Shown here in pieces: positions 39,031-52,633 of a DNA stretch of 64,000 bases. The notes under the pieces are model-generated. The model searched no databases, was not told the origin of the DNA, and worked only from the letters and a program-made list of their open reading frames with translations. The stretch comes from Certhia americana (Eukaryota > Chordata > Aves > Passeriformes > Certhiidae): assembly GCA_018697195.1 (NCBI GenBank), contig CM031864.1, forward strand, positions 22,883,257 through 22,947,256, written 5' to 3'. Every line of letters starts with the position of its first letter. Position 1 is the first letter of the stretch. The position numbers and the translations under genes were made by a program.

Positions 39031-39829
39031 TAGTCTGAGCTTGCCCGTTTTTCCCCTCCTATAACTAAGCATTGTCATTTTAAGAGAACTCCATGGCAGT
39101 TTTATGCCCTTCTAAGCATTTCAAGGGTCTCCTGCTCTCCTGTGATTCTATTCCCTGATATGCTTTATTATAGCCATGGAATGGGACGCAATTGAAAAGA
39201 ATTCAATAGGTGGCACCAGAACACTAAAAAATCCTCTCAATGAAACGAAAAACAAATGCATTTCCCCATAAAACCTTTCCAAGAGATACTGGGTAAAACG
39301 AAGGAAAATTAAGAAGGATCCAAACACACCAGACTCTGCTACTCTGAGATTTATAGGTGTATTGTTACTATTAATTTATTTTCAAGAAAATGTCCCAGCA
39401 CTAACAAATGTCTGAGCTAACCTCCGGCTAACCAAGTTAACCTCAAAGACAAAACCATCTGCTCATGTTTATATTCTAAAACATAACTCTAGAAACTTGA
39501 AAGCTGAAATCCAAAAATATCTTTAAAATGTTATGAGGATGTCCAATCCCCCAAACACATTCCGTGCAATACGAAAACCTCATGATTGCCAAACTAAGCA
39601 AGTTGGTCTCAGTTTAAACGAGAACTACCCCCAAACTTTTCTCAAAGCTTAAACTGCATCCAACCATAAGACATTCTTAAGATGATATGTGCAGGATAAC
39701 AAGGATAACTTGAGTCAGATAACTCAAGTGGAATAGAGCATAGAAAAAGTTCCTACTACTGTAGTGAGTTTTGTAAGCTTCCCTCTCCCTTCTCTTGATT
39801 TGGCCACCAGTTGGTTCCTGCTGACTTAC

Positions 39830-39840
39830 CTAAAAGATTT
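39830..39840 (-). promoter_or_regulatory. Isolated strong splice-donor match (possible non-coding 5' exon)
   Basis: On the minus strand the sequence is AAATCTTTTAG|gtaagtcagc, near consensus. The upstream frames are closed by stops, so it could only end a 5' untranslated exon or be a chance match. Confidence 0.15.
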
Positions 39841-41570
39841 CAAACCCATCAGTAATGTTTGAGCAGATCTGGCCTTAATCACATGCCCTGGAAAAAGATA
39901 TAACCAGCAGCTCATCCCACTGGCAGATGGGAGCCTGGCTAATCGCTTTCATTCTCCTTCCTACCACTTGGCGGACAGAATGCAGCTGCTGCTTCTAAGA
40001 AAGGTTTGAGATGGAATGACAGGCTGCCAACAAAATACACCTAAAACAAACGAGCTGAGTGCTCTTTCTCCTGAAAGCCCAAAGATGTACTGGCCCTGTG
40101 AGTGAGACATGGGAGAACTGCATTAGGAAGTACTTTCGACATTCAACAAGAAGAGCAGACAGAAAAATCGTGAAAGAATCCAGGCCACCAAAATAGCCAG
40201 CCTCTCAACCCCTAGGACAGCAGGCTGTCTGGGTCACATCTGGAGGTACAGGAGCTGCTGTATCACCTCTGCAGTACTGACTCTGCACTCGCTGCAGTGA
40301 ACTGTGGTTGCACCTGTATAAGAAGTCCAGTTGTATGTATAAGGAGACAGTTTTTTGCTGTCTTAGGAAAATGTTTTCATTAGGCAGGACCAAGCAACTC
40401 AACAGAAGCCAACTGGGATCTAGAATATGTTAAAAGATAAAAATGTGTTTCAAGGAAGTCCAGGGTTTGATCTTCTCGAGCAACAGGAAGTCCCAGCACA
40501 CATTTCCTGTGTGCATGTGCTATTCATAACAAACTCTAGCTGATACGATGGAGATCCTGAATCTTGTGAACACATCTGAATGTTGAATCAGCATTAAGAG
40601 ACTAAAAATGTGATCATGTTTATAGGGGCAGAAATCCATTAGCTGATGACAGGGGATATGCCTTTTAACTCTATTCTGCTGCTTTATTTCCACAGTGAGT
40701 AAAATGGACCTGGTTTTGTATTTCCTGCTGGGCTGGCAAGGAGGTTATGTGCTTGCATGGCAGCCGCTCAGGCTGTGTGCTCTGAGCACAGGATGGCTGC
40801 AGGACTGCATTCCTCCATACACACAGCACAGAGCAAAGTGGGAAGGAGGATGCTTCTTCTGCTAATAGTGCATTTGGTGTTTTATCTAGCGTGGCACCAT
40901 ACCAGCTGGCTCTTCACATCCAGCTGTACTCCTAGTGTCTTTGCCAGAGCTGGGAGGGGGCAGAGGAAGTAATCTTTCCTCTCAGCCTCGTGTCTGTAAA
41001 ACAGTTGGCAGCCAGGTTTTGCTGCCGGGAAAAATGCTTAGTGATTCTGCAGAGCTGCTGCCCTTTTCCCAGGATCTCTCCAGCCTTTAGTATATTGGAC
41101 AGACCCCAGCAACCCCCACCAAGCAGCATTTTACACCAAGCAACTAATGCAGGTCCAAATTCTGCCTTGCCTCTTTTCACAGCTGAACGGCACTGCTTCA
41201 GCAGGATCAGGGCTCTTCACATCTGCTCAGAAAGCAACAGGATGTGGTCTACTTGTTCAGATGGAGTAAAGCTCTTTGAGGGGGTCTCCTAGCAGACAGC
41301 ACAGACATTGCAGTTCTCCCGCAAGCCAACACTAAATTGCAAAAAAAGAACAGTTCCTGGTGGGAGGTGAAGGGTGAGTAAGGCAAGGAGCCTTACAAAA
41401 TGCTGCCAGCCGCCGTTTGATTTATTTTTAAACTTTAAGTGGGATAGGATGTAATTCACACCTACTTTAAGGCTCCCTTGTGCTGCCAGAACCAGCTAAA
41501 GAGATCTTAAAGTAAAGGAGCATCAGGGCCAGAGATGTTACTGTTATTTTTGCTGAAAACACAAAATTGC

Positions 41571-41611
41571 TAAAAAAAAAAACCAACACACACACACACA
41601 CACACACACAA
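41571..41611. repeat. A-run and (CA)n microsatellite
   Basis: About eleven A residues, then aaccaacacac and roughly 12 CA units, ending in AAAAA. Confidence 0.95.
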
Positions 41612-44514
41612 AAAGAAGGGATCCTTTTCTACTTTATAAACGAATCAGGGCAGACCTAAGAATAGACTAGAAAGTATTTAAATATCTGAGTAATCCTATA
41701 CCATAGAGGACCCCTCAAATTTTATAGGTGGGATCACATGGGCTGAAATGCTTTCATAATCAGAGACTAAGGAATTACACTTTGTTCTTTATCATTAACT
41801 TTGGGGAAGAAAAACCTAAGAATGTTCCCAGTTTCTGGACAAACTCCTGCTTTTTGAAGTAGTAGAAGAATGTAATTTAGAATCCATATTAAAAATATGT
41901 GAATTTTTTCATGCTCCGAGTCAAAAAATAAACTACTCATTTGAGTTTACAGTACAGAATTTTCTCAGATGTCACAAAAAGTTCTGAGGGTCCTAAAATA
42001 AAAACCTATTCTTGTGGTCATTAAAGATGAAGACATCAAATCACTTCTAAGTTATTCATTGTCTAATTGATAAAAGTCATCAGAGCCCTATAGCAATCAT
42101 AGGAATTAGAACTAAATAAACATTACAGTTTCTTTTCCACAGGCAATATTTACAATATTTATTTTCACCAGAAATTAGAGATAAAATGTTGAAACTGTAA
42201 ATTTTAATTTAACAGAAAGTCTCAAACGTTCTGATTAAGAAATGCCAATTGTTTGCTTTTGATATCTGGATTTAATGTCCATTCTGACTTTTCAGAATGA
42301 CGATGAAAATGGTTTCCACCTGATTTCTCAAAATATTTCTTTGTGTACAAGTTCATCAATAATTGCCTCCCACAGCAATTCTTTCACACAGTGCACCACC
42401 GCCCAAGAGCCTGATCTAGGCACTCTTTCCTGCACCTTTAACCTTTGGTTAAAGCATTATCTGAGAGTCAAAGGCCTTTTTGTTCCCAAGCACCAGCCAG
42501 TGCTGAGCTATGACTTGCAGAGGGGAAGGCATGGTCTCCCTGCAGAGCACAGCTCAGGAGGAAGTGCTGGTCTAACTATGGCTAACGTGACAGGGTGTGG
42601 CATTACACTTTTTAGTGGAAATCCACCTCTGAAATTAATGCTCGTTCTAGATCCCTCTCCCTGCTGTCCACCTTCCAAGACTGGAATTATCCCTATCCTC
42701 CTCAAGTTCAGAGTCAGCTATGAGCATTAATCAGCATTTACAGGTATGGAGAAGGGGGAAAATTCAAATTAGCCAGCAATCAAGTACACGGGGAGCGACC
42801 AGAATAAAGGGATGGAATCAAGAATTTATAACTGACAGATACAAGGAGTAACACAATGTTACAATATATGTTGAATATTTCTGACCATCTAAAAGAAGTA
42901 CTTTTTCTGGTTCTGATTATGCAAAATAAACACAGGAGTTTAATTTTTCCAGAAAAAAATAAAAAACACAGAACAAAAGAGAAATTTTCCTGAAGAAACA
43001 TTAAATTAATTGAAGTAATACTTGTTACCAATGATATGTAGAATTTCTCAAAACCATAAACCTGAACAAAATCCAAAAGCAGCAAATCAAATTCTTTTTG
43101 CCAACACATTTACTGCAAACTTAAAATAAATACCCAGGAATATTGTGTGTTTAGTAGTCAGAACGAAAGGTTTTCTATCAATTGCACCATACTTAAAATG
43201 ACATTTTCAGTCTTCACAGGACAGCTTTGCAGTAACCCACTTGTACAGCTACAGCTAACGATGCCTTTGCTGCTCTGTGGTTTCTCTCATGCTGTTTACT
43301 TCTGCCTTTCTTCTACAGAACACTGCTCAAAAGGAAGAGGGTGCAGCATACTGTGGTTTTGAACTTAAATGCTTCCAAATGCAAACGGAGTTACCATAGC
43401 ACCCACATACCCAAGCAATCAGACTTATCTTAGTGCTAAACCACTTCTCTAGTTCAGTCATGAAACATCCCTATTAAACTCCTTTTCATGACATTTGAAT
43501 TTTTAATTATTTTCAGTTGTACATGTTCATTAATATGGTACAGTGAGGGGTGGCAATCTTTGGCATGAAGTCCAAGCTGCTTTGCAGGGAGTCCTTGTCA
43601 CAATGTGAATTATCTGCAAGACAGGAGAATATCAAACCCTGATGTAACAGTTCCTTCAGCTGTGAAATGCTGGGTGCTTTCCACAGCCATTAAAAAAACA
43701 CCTACACATGAGGAGTGAAAGATTGGCAGTGATACTTGTTTGGCAATTTTTTGCTACATGCAAAAAAATCTGTGTTAATATTTGCTTTGCCCTTTATATA
43801 TTTTCAGTATTTGTGCACAAAAAGCCTTGAGCTAGATTCATGTTGTTCCCATGCTATACTTCTCTTCTCTCTAGGGCTAGTCCCTCTAACTTCAGTCATG
43901 ACTTTTCCAGCCCTGCTGTACCTTCCTGGATCTTCCTTTCCCACATCTACCTTGAACAGAAACACTTGCTCCATATTGCTCTACTCAATGGCACTGACAG
44001 GGTGGTTCTGGACTTGCTGAATGGATATTATTTATGGCAAGTAGAAGAATGAAAGAACTCACATCTATTATATCATCCTCTCAACTCCTATTCCCACAGT
44101 TTTTGCAATTGCTGACTCTGTTGGTCACAGGAAGCTGCAGAGAACAGCAGACAGCAGCTCAGTTCTCAAGAGTTTTGATCAGAAAAAGAGGCTGCAGCTG
44201 AGAACTGACTGACTGTTGCTGAGAGTGTAAGGCAGGGGCAAACTTCTTCATTTCAGACTCTTCATTGGACCATGGCTTATTTAAATACCTGACTCACTTC
44301 TCTGCTTCTCAGAGACAGATAGCTTTGAGTTTCTGCAAGATTAAAACATTATCTGGTTTTGTATATCTTCCTGATTGCATATAACTTTATATATAATTAT
44401 GCCAGCAATAGAAAATGGGTCCTTTGCTCTAAAAAACAAAATCAGCTTGAAAATACCTCTCTAAACTTTCTTTAATTAGCTCATATTCAGACCATAAACA
44501 GTTTAGTATCATAT

Positions 44515-44598
44515 GAAGAGTAGGGGAGGCTGTAAGTAAATTATGTTTAAGGTCTAGTCCAACCCAAGTCTTTCTGTGAGTCTGTGATTCTAAGATCA
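44515..44598 (+). mobile_element. CR1 LINE 3'-end fragment
   Basis: aaggtctagtccaacccaagtc followed by tttctgtgagtctgtgattct is the CR1 terminus in forward orientation. Confidence 0.8.
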
Positions 44599-45487
44599 GC
44601 ATTTTAGCCACTGATAACATAAAGCCTGTTGAAATCAGAAGTACCTTCTGTTTCCCAGAGTTCTATTACCATAAAATCCTTGGATCAACAGTTCTGGACT
44701 TACTGGGAGCATTATGTCAGTGAGGACTTTAATCAGTGATTTTTAAAAAGACTCAGCCAGTGATTTTTAGAAAGAACATTTCTTTCAAGAACTGACATCT
44801 GCCTGTGAGTTATTCCTTTTCATAATAATATTTTCCTCTGATCCACTGCTATGTTAAATACCCTACCAAACCATTTGTTTGATTACTATGCTCTGCAGAT
44901 TTTTTCACTGATAAAAGATATATGAAAGTACCACAGGAGTGCCATGGCTTCACCTTGGCCAAGGGCTGAGGGCAGGGCAAGCAGGGCTGCGTGGTGGCAC
45001 ACAGACTTGAGCCAGCAGGACCAGAGTGTGCCAAATGACAGAGCAACAGCCCACCAGAGAGCAACACTGAATAACTGCTGCAAAGGTGTAGCAGCACTGA
45101 CAGCACCCGAGTGTCTTGCCCCTCAGCAGCAGCAGCAGGGGACAGAAAGAATCCAGAGCCCCCATAGCTGCAGACTATTGCACTCTGGCCTAGTGACACA
45201 GGTGAATATACAGCTGTAGCTGCAGCATTCCCAGAGCTTTTCCCTTCACCAAGGTAATTCAGGACTGCTGCAAAAATCACACTCTTCAGGCACTGCTGTG
45301 AAAACAAGATTTCTGATACTTCTAGGAGATGGCAACTGGCTCAAAGGAGTGCTGCTCTGAGTGATGCAGTGATGTTTTGTGCTTCTGAAACAACCCTGTT
45401 ACACAGTCACATTCTGGGGCTGTGGGATTCAGCTGCTGTCTTGGATGAGAACGGGTCCTGTGGTTCAAATGGGCACATTGAAGTCAG

Positions 45488-45511
45488 AGTGAGGATCTGA
45501 GTGAGGATCTG
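45488..45511. repeat. 12-bp direct duplication
   Basis: agtgaggatctg occurs twice head to tail. Simple local slippage product. Confidence 0.85.
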
Positions 45512-46458
45512 CCTTTATCTACTCACAAAATTAAACATTAAATTTCAATTGAATTGTCTGATGATTGTGCAGTTCAGACCTAAAGAAAACTAGCTGCTTT
45601 TTTACACAGCAGAGAGTGCATGAGCCATTGCTCAGTACCTCCAGTCACAATGCTGGGTTTTATCATGCCCAGTTACTCTGCCGGCACAGTCTCAGCCTTT
45701 GAAAGATTCACAAATCAGAATAAAGATGTGGCAAAAAAATTTCCTTTTCCAGTGATCTGTCATTTGTATTTCTGCAACTTCTTGCTCCAAGCTTAACAGA
45801 ACCCTCAGCAGTCCCTGTGCTCCATGAGCTGAAGTCCCAGCCTCACATCTGCAAGCAGCAATGCTCTAAACTATCCTGCTAGTCTCAGTCATCTCCTATG
45901 ACCCAGTTTTCTTCCAGCATGAAGAGAAGATCCTAACCAGCACTGGCTGATAGACAACTAGCTTCTGTTTCTTGAAAGGATAGAGTACAGAGGGAAAAAA
46001 AATCATGCAGCTCAGTGGAGAACCGTGCCCATACCAACTCTGCCTGCTGGGAAGCTTCCTCACCCTCCCAGGGCTGCTAGCTGCAGCCAGCAAACTCTCT
46101 TTGTTTCAAGGGACAGTGATTTTACTTGGCTACTATCTTCACTTTTTCTTTTCCCTCCAGACATTCAGCCCAAAATTTATCAGAATTGAGTATCCTTCAT
46201 CAAATATGCTAGTGAATAAAATTTCTGACAGCCAGTATTCACTGACCAACAGCTGAATCAACTGCATACTTGTTAGGGTGCAATTTAAAACACAGTAATC
46301 TATACACACAAAATGTTGATAGGAAACATAATGTAAGGGTCAGATTTTACCATCATTATTCATGCAAGAATCATTTGAAAAGTAAATCATTCAGTGATGT
46401 GTATCATTATCTTCCAGAAAACTGCCTGTTAAAATTTACCATTTATTTTTTATTTTTT

Positions 46459-46592
46459 CCATGGAGGTGTTTAAGAAAAGGCTGGATATGTTACTTAATT
46501 CAGTTAATCAGTTGACAAGGTGGTGTTATGTCATAGGTTGGACTCAATGTTCTCAAAGGTCTTGTCCAACCTAGTTAATTCTGGGATTCTTT
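46459..46592 (+). mobile_element. CR1 LINE 3'-end fragment, well preserved
   Basis: Reads atggaggtgtttaagaaaag, gctggat, gttgacaaggtggtgttatg, tcataggttggactcaatg, ctcaaaggtcttgtccaacc and ends ctgggattct, the classical CR1 3' end. It is the best-preserved CR1 in the window and supports an avian source. Confidence 0.95.
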
Positions 46593-47910
46593 GAAAAGCA
46601 GAAATTACACTATTTAAATTAATCAAAATGTCCTATATTTGATGAGTGAACTGAAATCCATCTTGTTCTCAGCCAGAATGAGAAAAATTGGGACTTCCCA
46701 GGACTTCCACTTTTTACTCACTTAACTGCAGGAGTGGTTGGATGTACCCTCCATGTCTGTGCCCCTCTAACATCCCATGCAAAGTGGAGACAGAGGCATA
46801 TTGCAATTAGAAATTAATTTAAAATTATGAAATTCACAGACAAGGGATCTGAAAGTGACATAAAAAATATGCTCACATCCATCTGGTTGCATAAACAGGA
46901 AGAGGCTGCAAAGAGAGAAACTCCTTGAACTCAAGCTCCCCAGAATGCCATGCATACACTTACGAAAGCCTCTCACTATCTCAAAATCTGGATTGCAAAA
47001 CCTGGGCTCTGTCCCTTCAGGGAAGCTGAGCAGCTGAGCAGGTCAAGAAGGGGCCCTTACTTCATGTCACGTCAGAAGCAATGATGAACGGATTTCAGAA
47101 GAGAGCAGAGTCCACACAACTCCTCTGGAATTCAATAAAAACGTTAAGTGAAAGTGATTTCTTGATCCCCTCTCCTTCTTTATTTTTCTTTTGAAATCAG
47201 ATCAGTAATTCTGGTACCCAGCGCTGGGCCTTTCACTGCATTTTATATGTGTTCTTTTTTTTCCTTTTTCTCCGTTTGTTATTTTCATTATAACCAACAG
47301 GAGAAGTGAGATCCAACTTTAATGAACCACCTGATAATCACAACCAAAGAGAGGAGAAAAAATTGATCTAATTTTGCTTTAAATCCTGTGCTGATCATCC
47401 TTTTCTAAAAGACTGTATGCTGAATGTTTCAGGAAATAAAAATAAAGGCTCAGAACGGCAGGACTCCACTCTGCTCACAGGGATTGTGGTGTCCCATATT
47501 CCAGCAAAAATCTAAAGCTCATGTTCCTCAGGATTTGAACAAGACTGATTTCGGTATCTCTTTAAATAATTCAAGGCAAAACTAATATAAATAGCCTGTG
47601 CTTCCATCTTTTGCCTGTGGCAAGAAATTTTCATTATTATTTCAAGTTTCCTTTTTTTATTATATTTTTTTATTTGAAAAGTATTAAATGAGTGGTCTGG
47701 GAAAGAGAAGAAAAATCAAAGATACTAGATAAGGATGTTAAACAAGAATTCATTTATGAGAAGAATTGTATGGACCTTTCAATATATAGGGACCCATGGA
47801 AAGCCTTCAGGCCAAAGTTAAGAGAAGATCCAATTTCATGCTCCAAATAATTTTACACTCTTTATATAGGCACATCTATGCACAAGCCGGGAAATTCCAC
47901 AGACCTGTAA

Positions 47911-47940
47911 ACATTTCTTATGTCTAATAATAAGAAATGT
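47911..47940. repeat. 11-bp inverted repeat
   Basis: acatttcttat and ataagaaatgt flank an 8-nt loop. Perfect but short; significance unclear. Confidence 0.7.
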
Positions 47941-50900
47941 GTATATAATAGCATTATACATCTCATGACAATAACAAGAACAACTCCCACTGGGAGGTGG
48001 GAGGTCAGAAACTCCATTTGATTTGTAACACAAGTATCAGTTTGTATACACACATCCCCATGGGTGGAGCAGTTTGGAAGTCTGTGTGTACTGTCTGCTC
48101 TGATGACAGATGGAAAAGCTGAAGCAGAAAGACACAAGTATGTGCAAATGCGGGTAAGGCTTTTCTAAGTATTCTAAATACTTTTACAGTATTTGGTTGA
48201 AATATTGGTGAGTGAATGGCAAAACGAACTGGAAAAATTTACTGCTCTTTAATTTTTAATATGGAAATATATAAGTTTGTGGGGGTTTCAGCTGTGTAGA
48301 CAGACTAAGGCACATGAAGATATATTATTCAGCACATGTTATTTCACATTTCATATGTATGTGCCCCAAAATTGATAATACAAACAAAAAAAGACAAAAC
48401 CCTCTGGTAGGTGTTTAAGGAAGCACAGAAATTTGGTTTTTGTAATTTACTTCAGTAGGAATTAAGTATATCTTGAAAAAAAGATCATGGTTTGAAGAAA
48501 GATCACATGAATCAAGACTTCTAAAGAGTCTGGCATGTAACAGATCTCTTAATAACCCCCCAGCAACACACACAAGCAGGAAGTGGGCACTGACAGTGCT
48601 TAGTTCAGCACTCAGGTCTGTTTGCTCAGGAAGGCACGTGAGCCTTCTTTGTACCTCCATTTGGTACATGGAGACAACTCAGGTGTGGAATCACCTGAAT
48701 GTCTTGGGGCTGCTCTGCACCAGTGCCCACTGTTAGGACTACTTGGATAAACTGAACTGTGATCAACGCCCTGCACAATCTACAGCACCCACACCCAGAC
48801 TTTGTCAAATTTTTCAGGTTTTGTTATACATGATGCTAAAACTGAGACTTTTATGGTAGTTTAATTGATATTGAAAATTATGAAAGACCATTTCTAATAG
48901 TGCCCAACATTAGCAAGGCAACTGAGAAAGACAAAGAGACTGCAGCATTTTAGTCAGGATATCAAGAATACCCTCACGAGCAAAAACTTTGAAAAAACTA
49001 TAAAAAAAAAAAAACCTCCAGCTTCTGGATTTCCATTTTGCTGCATAAGACCCTTTTGTAGGAAATTCCATGGTCAAGGATGCATGATAGATGCTCTGCT
49101 CATCTGCTGCAAACCCACTAAATTCCGCATTGTTAACACAATGCAATCTTTCTTTCCTTTTGGATATAAAATATGTTCTTGATATACATTTACATAACCA
49201 AGACCCAAAGAAATTAAGGACAGACCAACATCATCTGCAGCGACAAGAGCATAAAGCAGTCTGAAATAGTGCAATGAAAAATATGTCAGACTGTTTTTAA
49301 GATTCACAGGATCAAAAGAAAGCTTTACAAAGAATCTTAAACTTTCAAGAAAATAAGGAACACAATGATCAGGGAATGGAACCCTGTACCAAGGATATAA
49401 TGTGTTTCTGTTAGGGTATGAATAGCCAGTCCTCCAGGGCTATGGCAGATGGTGTAAAAGAAAATTGAATCAAAGGCTGTGACTTCATTTTAGGCACATG
49501 TATGGGGCAGACAGCCACCCCAAAGGATCATTCTCTGATGAATGGAAATGGAACTTACTAAAATAATTGTCCAAAGAATGGCACTGAGGTCCACAACATC
49601 TCCTACACTGAGCTGAGATCCCCCCTGCTCAATCCCACCAGTGACTGGGGAGCTGGCAGTAGCAGAGGAGCTGGCTCTGCAGAGATGAGTGGCTGATGGC
49701 TCAGTGGGATCCCACAGCACTTGGTATCATAAGGAACTTTTTTTTCACATTAGAACCATTGCAGTCTATTTGACCATGGCTTTGGTCTCCATTACATGAG
49801 GAATACCGGCCTCCTGCCAGAGCATTGGCCCTCCAGCCAGGGGTGCAAGTGCTTTTACTTGTGCAAAGGTGCACAGTGCTAATATGGCTTAACTGCCACG
49901 CTTGGTTTGTCTTTCATTTTTCAGTTACTGGCAGCTGCTAATGAAAGTCATCTTTTACCTCACCAAAGTGGATAAGCTTTGGCACTACACTCCTGAACAT
50001 AGTAAAAGTCCTGCTTCTGCCAGTGGTAGTGTTCCTGCTTGCTCAGGGGCCTCTCTGCCTGGCATTGCTGTACTGTGGAATTGCATCCTTTTTGGCTATG
50101 ACTCATCACAGTCAGCCACACAGTCTAACTCTCTTTTCAGTTTAAATCACCTTCAGGTTAGATTTGAGTGGCTTAACCATGGGAGGGTTTGTGCCTCTTG
50201 TTTGTGCCTTCAGACCTTAGCAGACAAAGCTGAGAGACCATGTTGGTGTTTCTCCATTAGTCAGCTCAGAGGTTTGCTTTGGCAGAGGTATAGAGACATC
50301 ACATAAAGCAGATAAAACCCTCTGCAATCCACCACGTCCACAGGAAGAGGCAGAGGAATTATTTTAACATTTAAAAGTAGATAAAACCCTTGCCACATAT
50401 GTTTGGCCTGTAGTAGTAAGTTTGACAAAATGTCTGCCTCTGTTCCTTCCCAGGCTCTGCATTAATGCTGACACTGACAACAGCTTATGAAGCACAGCTG
50501 ACACATGAATGGGCTCAGAGAGGGGGCTGGGGCAGGTGCTGCAGGGCTCCACTGCCTCCTGCACATCCACCCAATAATGCTATTCTCTGTTGTGCAGCTT
50601 AAAATTGAAATAGCCCTATGTGATTGGCTACTTTTTACCCTTTTTTTGCCTCCTGCCCTCCCTACCAGCCAATGTTTAGGAGCTCCTGATTTGATGCTCC
50701 TTCAGCTGCCAACCTCTAAACTGCAATGGTCCCCTACCTGCCTGGCTCCTTATTAGCTCATCATTGTGCATCTGCTTGTGACACACTCCAGGAAACTGGC
50801 CCACAACTCTGATGATGCCTCCACAGCTCAAATACCCCCACCTGAAAGATGTGTTCAGTATAACTCAGTAGTCAGAACTGACTTGTTCTTGCACCAGAGT

Positions 50901-52387
50901 TTCACTAGGAACTTACAGCTGCTTCAGATTTGCCACCTACACTGCCGTTTAGGAAGCCTTGACAGTTTGCTATCTCTCTGTCAACCTGATCAGAAATTCT
51001 GAAATTCAGAGGTGATGAGATCACAAGGATTAGTTCAGCCCTCTACAGAGACAGTAGTTCAGATCAGCTTGCCCAGCAAGGCTGTGTTGCATAACCATGT
51101 CACTATGTCTATCTTCTTGGTGCTGACCAGTTTTCACTGCAATAATACAGTTTGACTTCAGGTAAGCTAAGAAGCTTAATTAAAATGTGTATTTCTTTTC
51201 AAATAACATACTAATTTCAGAAGAATTTCCAAAATAGACCCAGTCAGCCCCATTTAATAATTTATTGCTAAAGTTAAATTAAATTTAAGTAGCTAACATT
51301 ATAGAGTAATAAAAGGAGAATGTCTGCTTCCCTAGTAAATAACTTCGTCTGAAACATATATGTATTTCAAAAATAAAACACAGTTGAATTTTTCAATAAT
51401 TTTAAGCTGCATATTCAACATCTTTGCTACAAGGGTAAGAACAGACACAGGAACTGGCAGTAAATAATGATTACAGATATATAAGAAGAGTTGCATTAGC
51501 TACCAGTTCTGTGAATTTACTCCTGTTCACCTGCAAACCTAATATGGCAGAGAAGTAGCCAGAGCTGGTTCTGCTCCTCCTCTGCCACCAGCAGGAAGAG
51601 TTGCACGAGCAGAGGGTTAAGTTCACAAGGCACACTTTCAACTGTGCACAGTATAAGGCGAATCAAGCGTAACTTTTTGAAGTCTTTGGTGTTCTTTAAC
51701 AGTGTTTGGAGCTAAAGGACTTCAATTTCCTGATAAATGGCAAATGCAGGAACTAAATGGTGTGACAGGATGTGGGTGCCTGAATTTTATCTCCATTTAG
51801 CAAAGTACTAGTTTGTACTTAGCAAAGCAACTCTCAGCTTGCATTGCCAGCAAGCACCTTCCCATTCCCAGGCAAGGCTGCCTGTCAACCCACCAATGAG
51901 TAAACTTCCTCACTGAGGTAAGGGGAATGGTGGCAATGGACAGAAGCCTTAACACTTCAGCCTACATTCTTTGAAGACACAGAATTTTGCAAAAATAAAG
52001 AACCAGAAAATGTAGTTGCCCTAATAACTCTGTTTTTCATTTTCAGAGTGCTTTTTCAGCTACAAAGCACAACACAGGCAACCACCACAATGACACAAGC
52101 CTCATGGTGCACTATAAGACAGCAAATATCTAAGAACAAAGACTGTAATTTACCTTCTGTGAGCATTGCACAGAATATCCAGAGACTGTCCTGGGCCAGG
52201 ATGATCCAAGTTGCCCAGTACAAATATCCAAAGTACTTTTTTCTTTTATCCTTCTGCTATTACTATTTCAAGTATCTTTTAACTACTGAAGTTTCACTGG
52301 TCTATCTAAAGTCCAAAGAAGAGCCACCATTAAAATGATGATCCCCTGGCTACCTCTACTACCGCAGCTGATGCTCAGCAGCTGTTT

Positions 52388-52455
52388 GGTTTTTGGTTTT
52401 GTTGGGTTTTTTGCTTTTTTTGGTTGGTTGGTTGATTGGTTTGTTTTGTTTTTAA
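52388..52455. repeat. G/T-rich low-complexity stretch
   Basis: Runs of ttttggttttg and (ttgg)n units over about 65 bp. Simple sequence. Confidence 0.85.
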
Positions 52456-52595
52456 TTAGAATTTCATATTCATAAGTCCTTCAAGAAATGTTGGGTGAAT
52501 TCCACAACACTCAGCTCTGAAACTTACTTCTTAAAGACAACATCCACAAGCTTTTTTTTTCCCATAAGCTTTTCTTTCCTAAAAGAAAATCTAGC

Positions 52596-52598
<3 letters not shown>

Positions 52599-52632
<34 letters not shown>
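52599..52632. repeat. Uninterrupted A34 tract
   Basis: Thirty-four consecutive A residues. The preceding 200 bp show no recognisable gene or element, so I cannot say whether this is a retroposed tail or slippage. Confidence 0.95.

Positions 52633-52633
<1 letters not shown>

Noticed and set aside
42275..42730. 151-residue plus-strand open frame
   Set aside because: No recognisable family, no splice context and no codon bias visible; consistent with a chance open frame.
44849..45307. 152-residue minus-strand open frame
   Set aside because: Cys/Ser/Leu-rich translation of a GC-richer patch without domain similarity or a matching phase to PTPRC.
52040..52100. Minus-strand MRLVSLWWLPVLCFVAEKAL, signal-peptide-like
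   Set aside because: A stop follows directly and no phase-1 donor is available within or after it.
52150..52240. Minus-strand open stretch with YWATWIILAQDSLWIFCAML ending at a gtaaat donor in phase 1
   Set aside because: The phase suits exon w1, but there is no upstream start codon before an in-frame stop, no clear acceptor, and no resemblance to the CD45 signal peptide.
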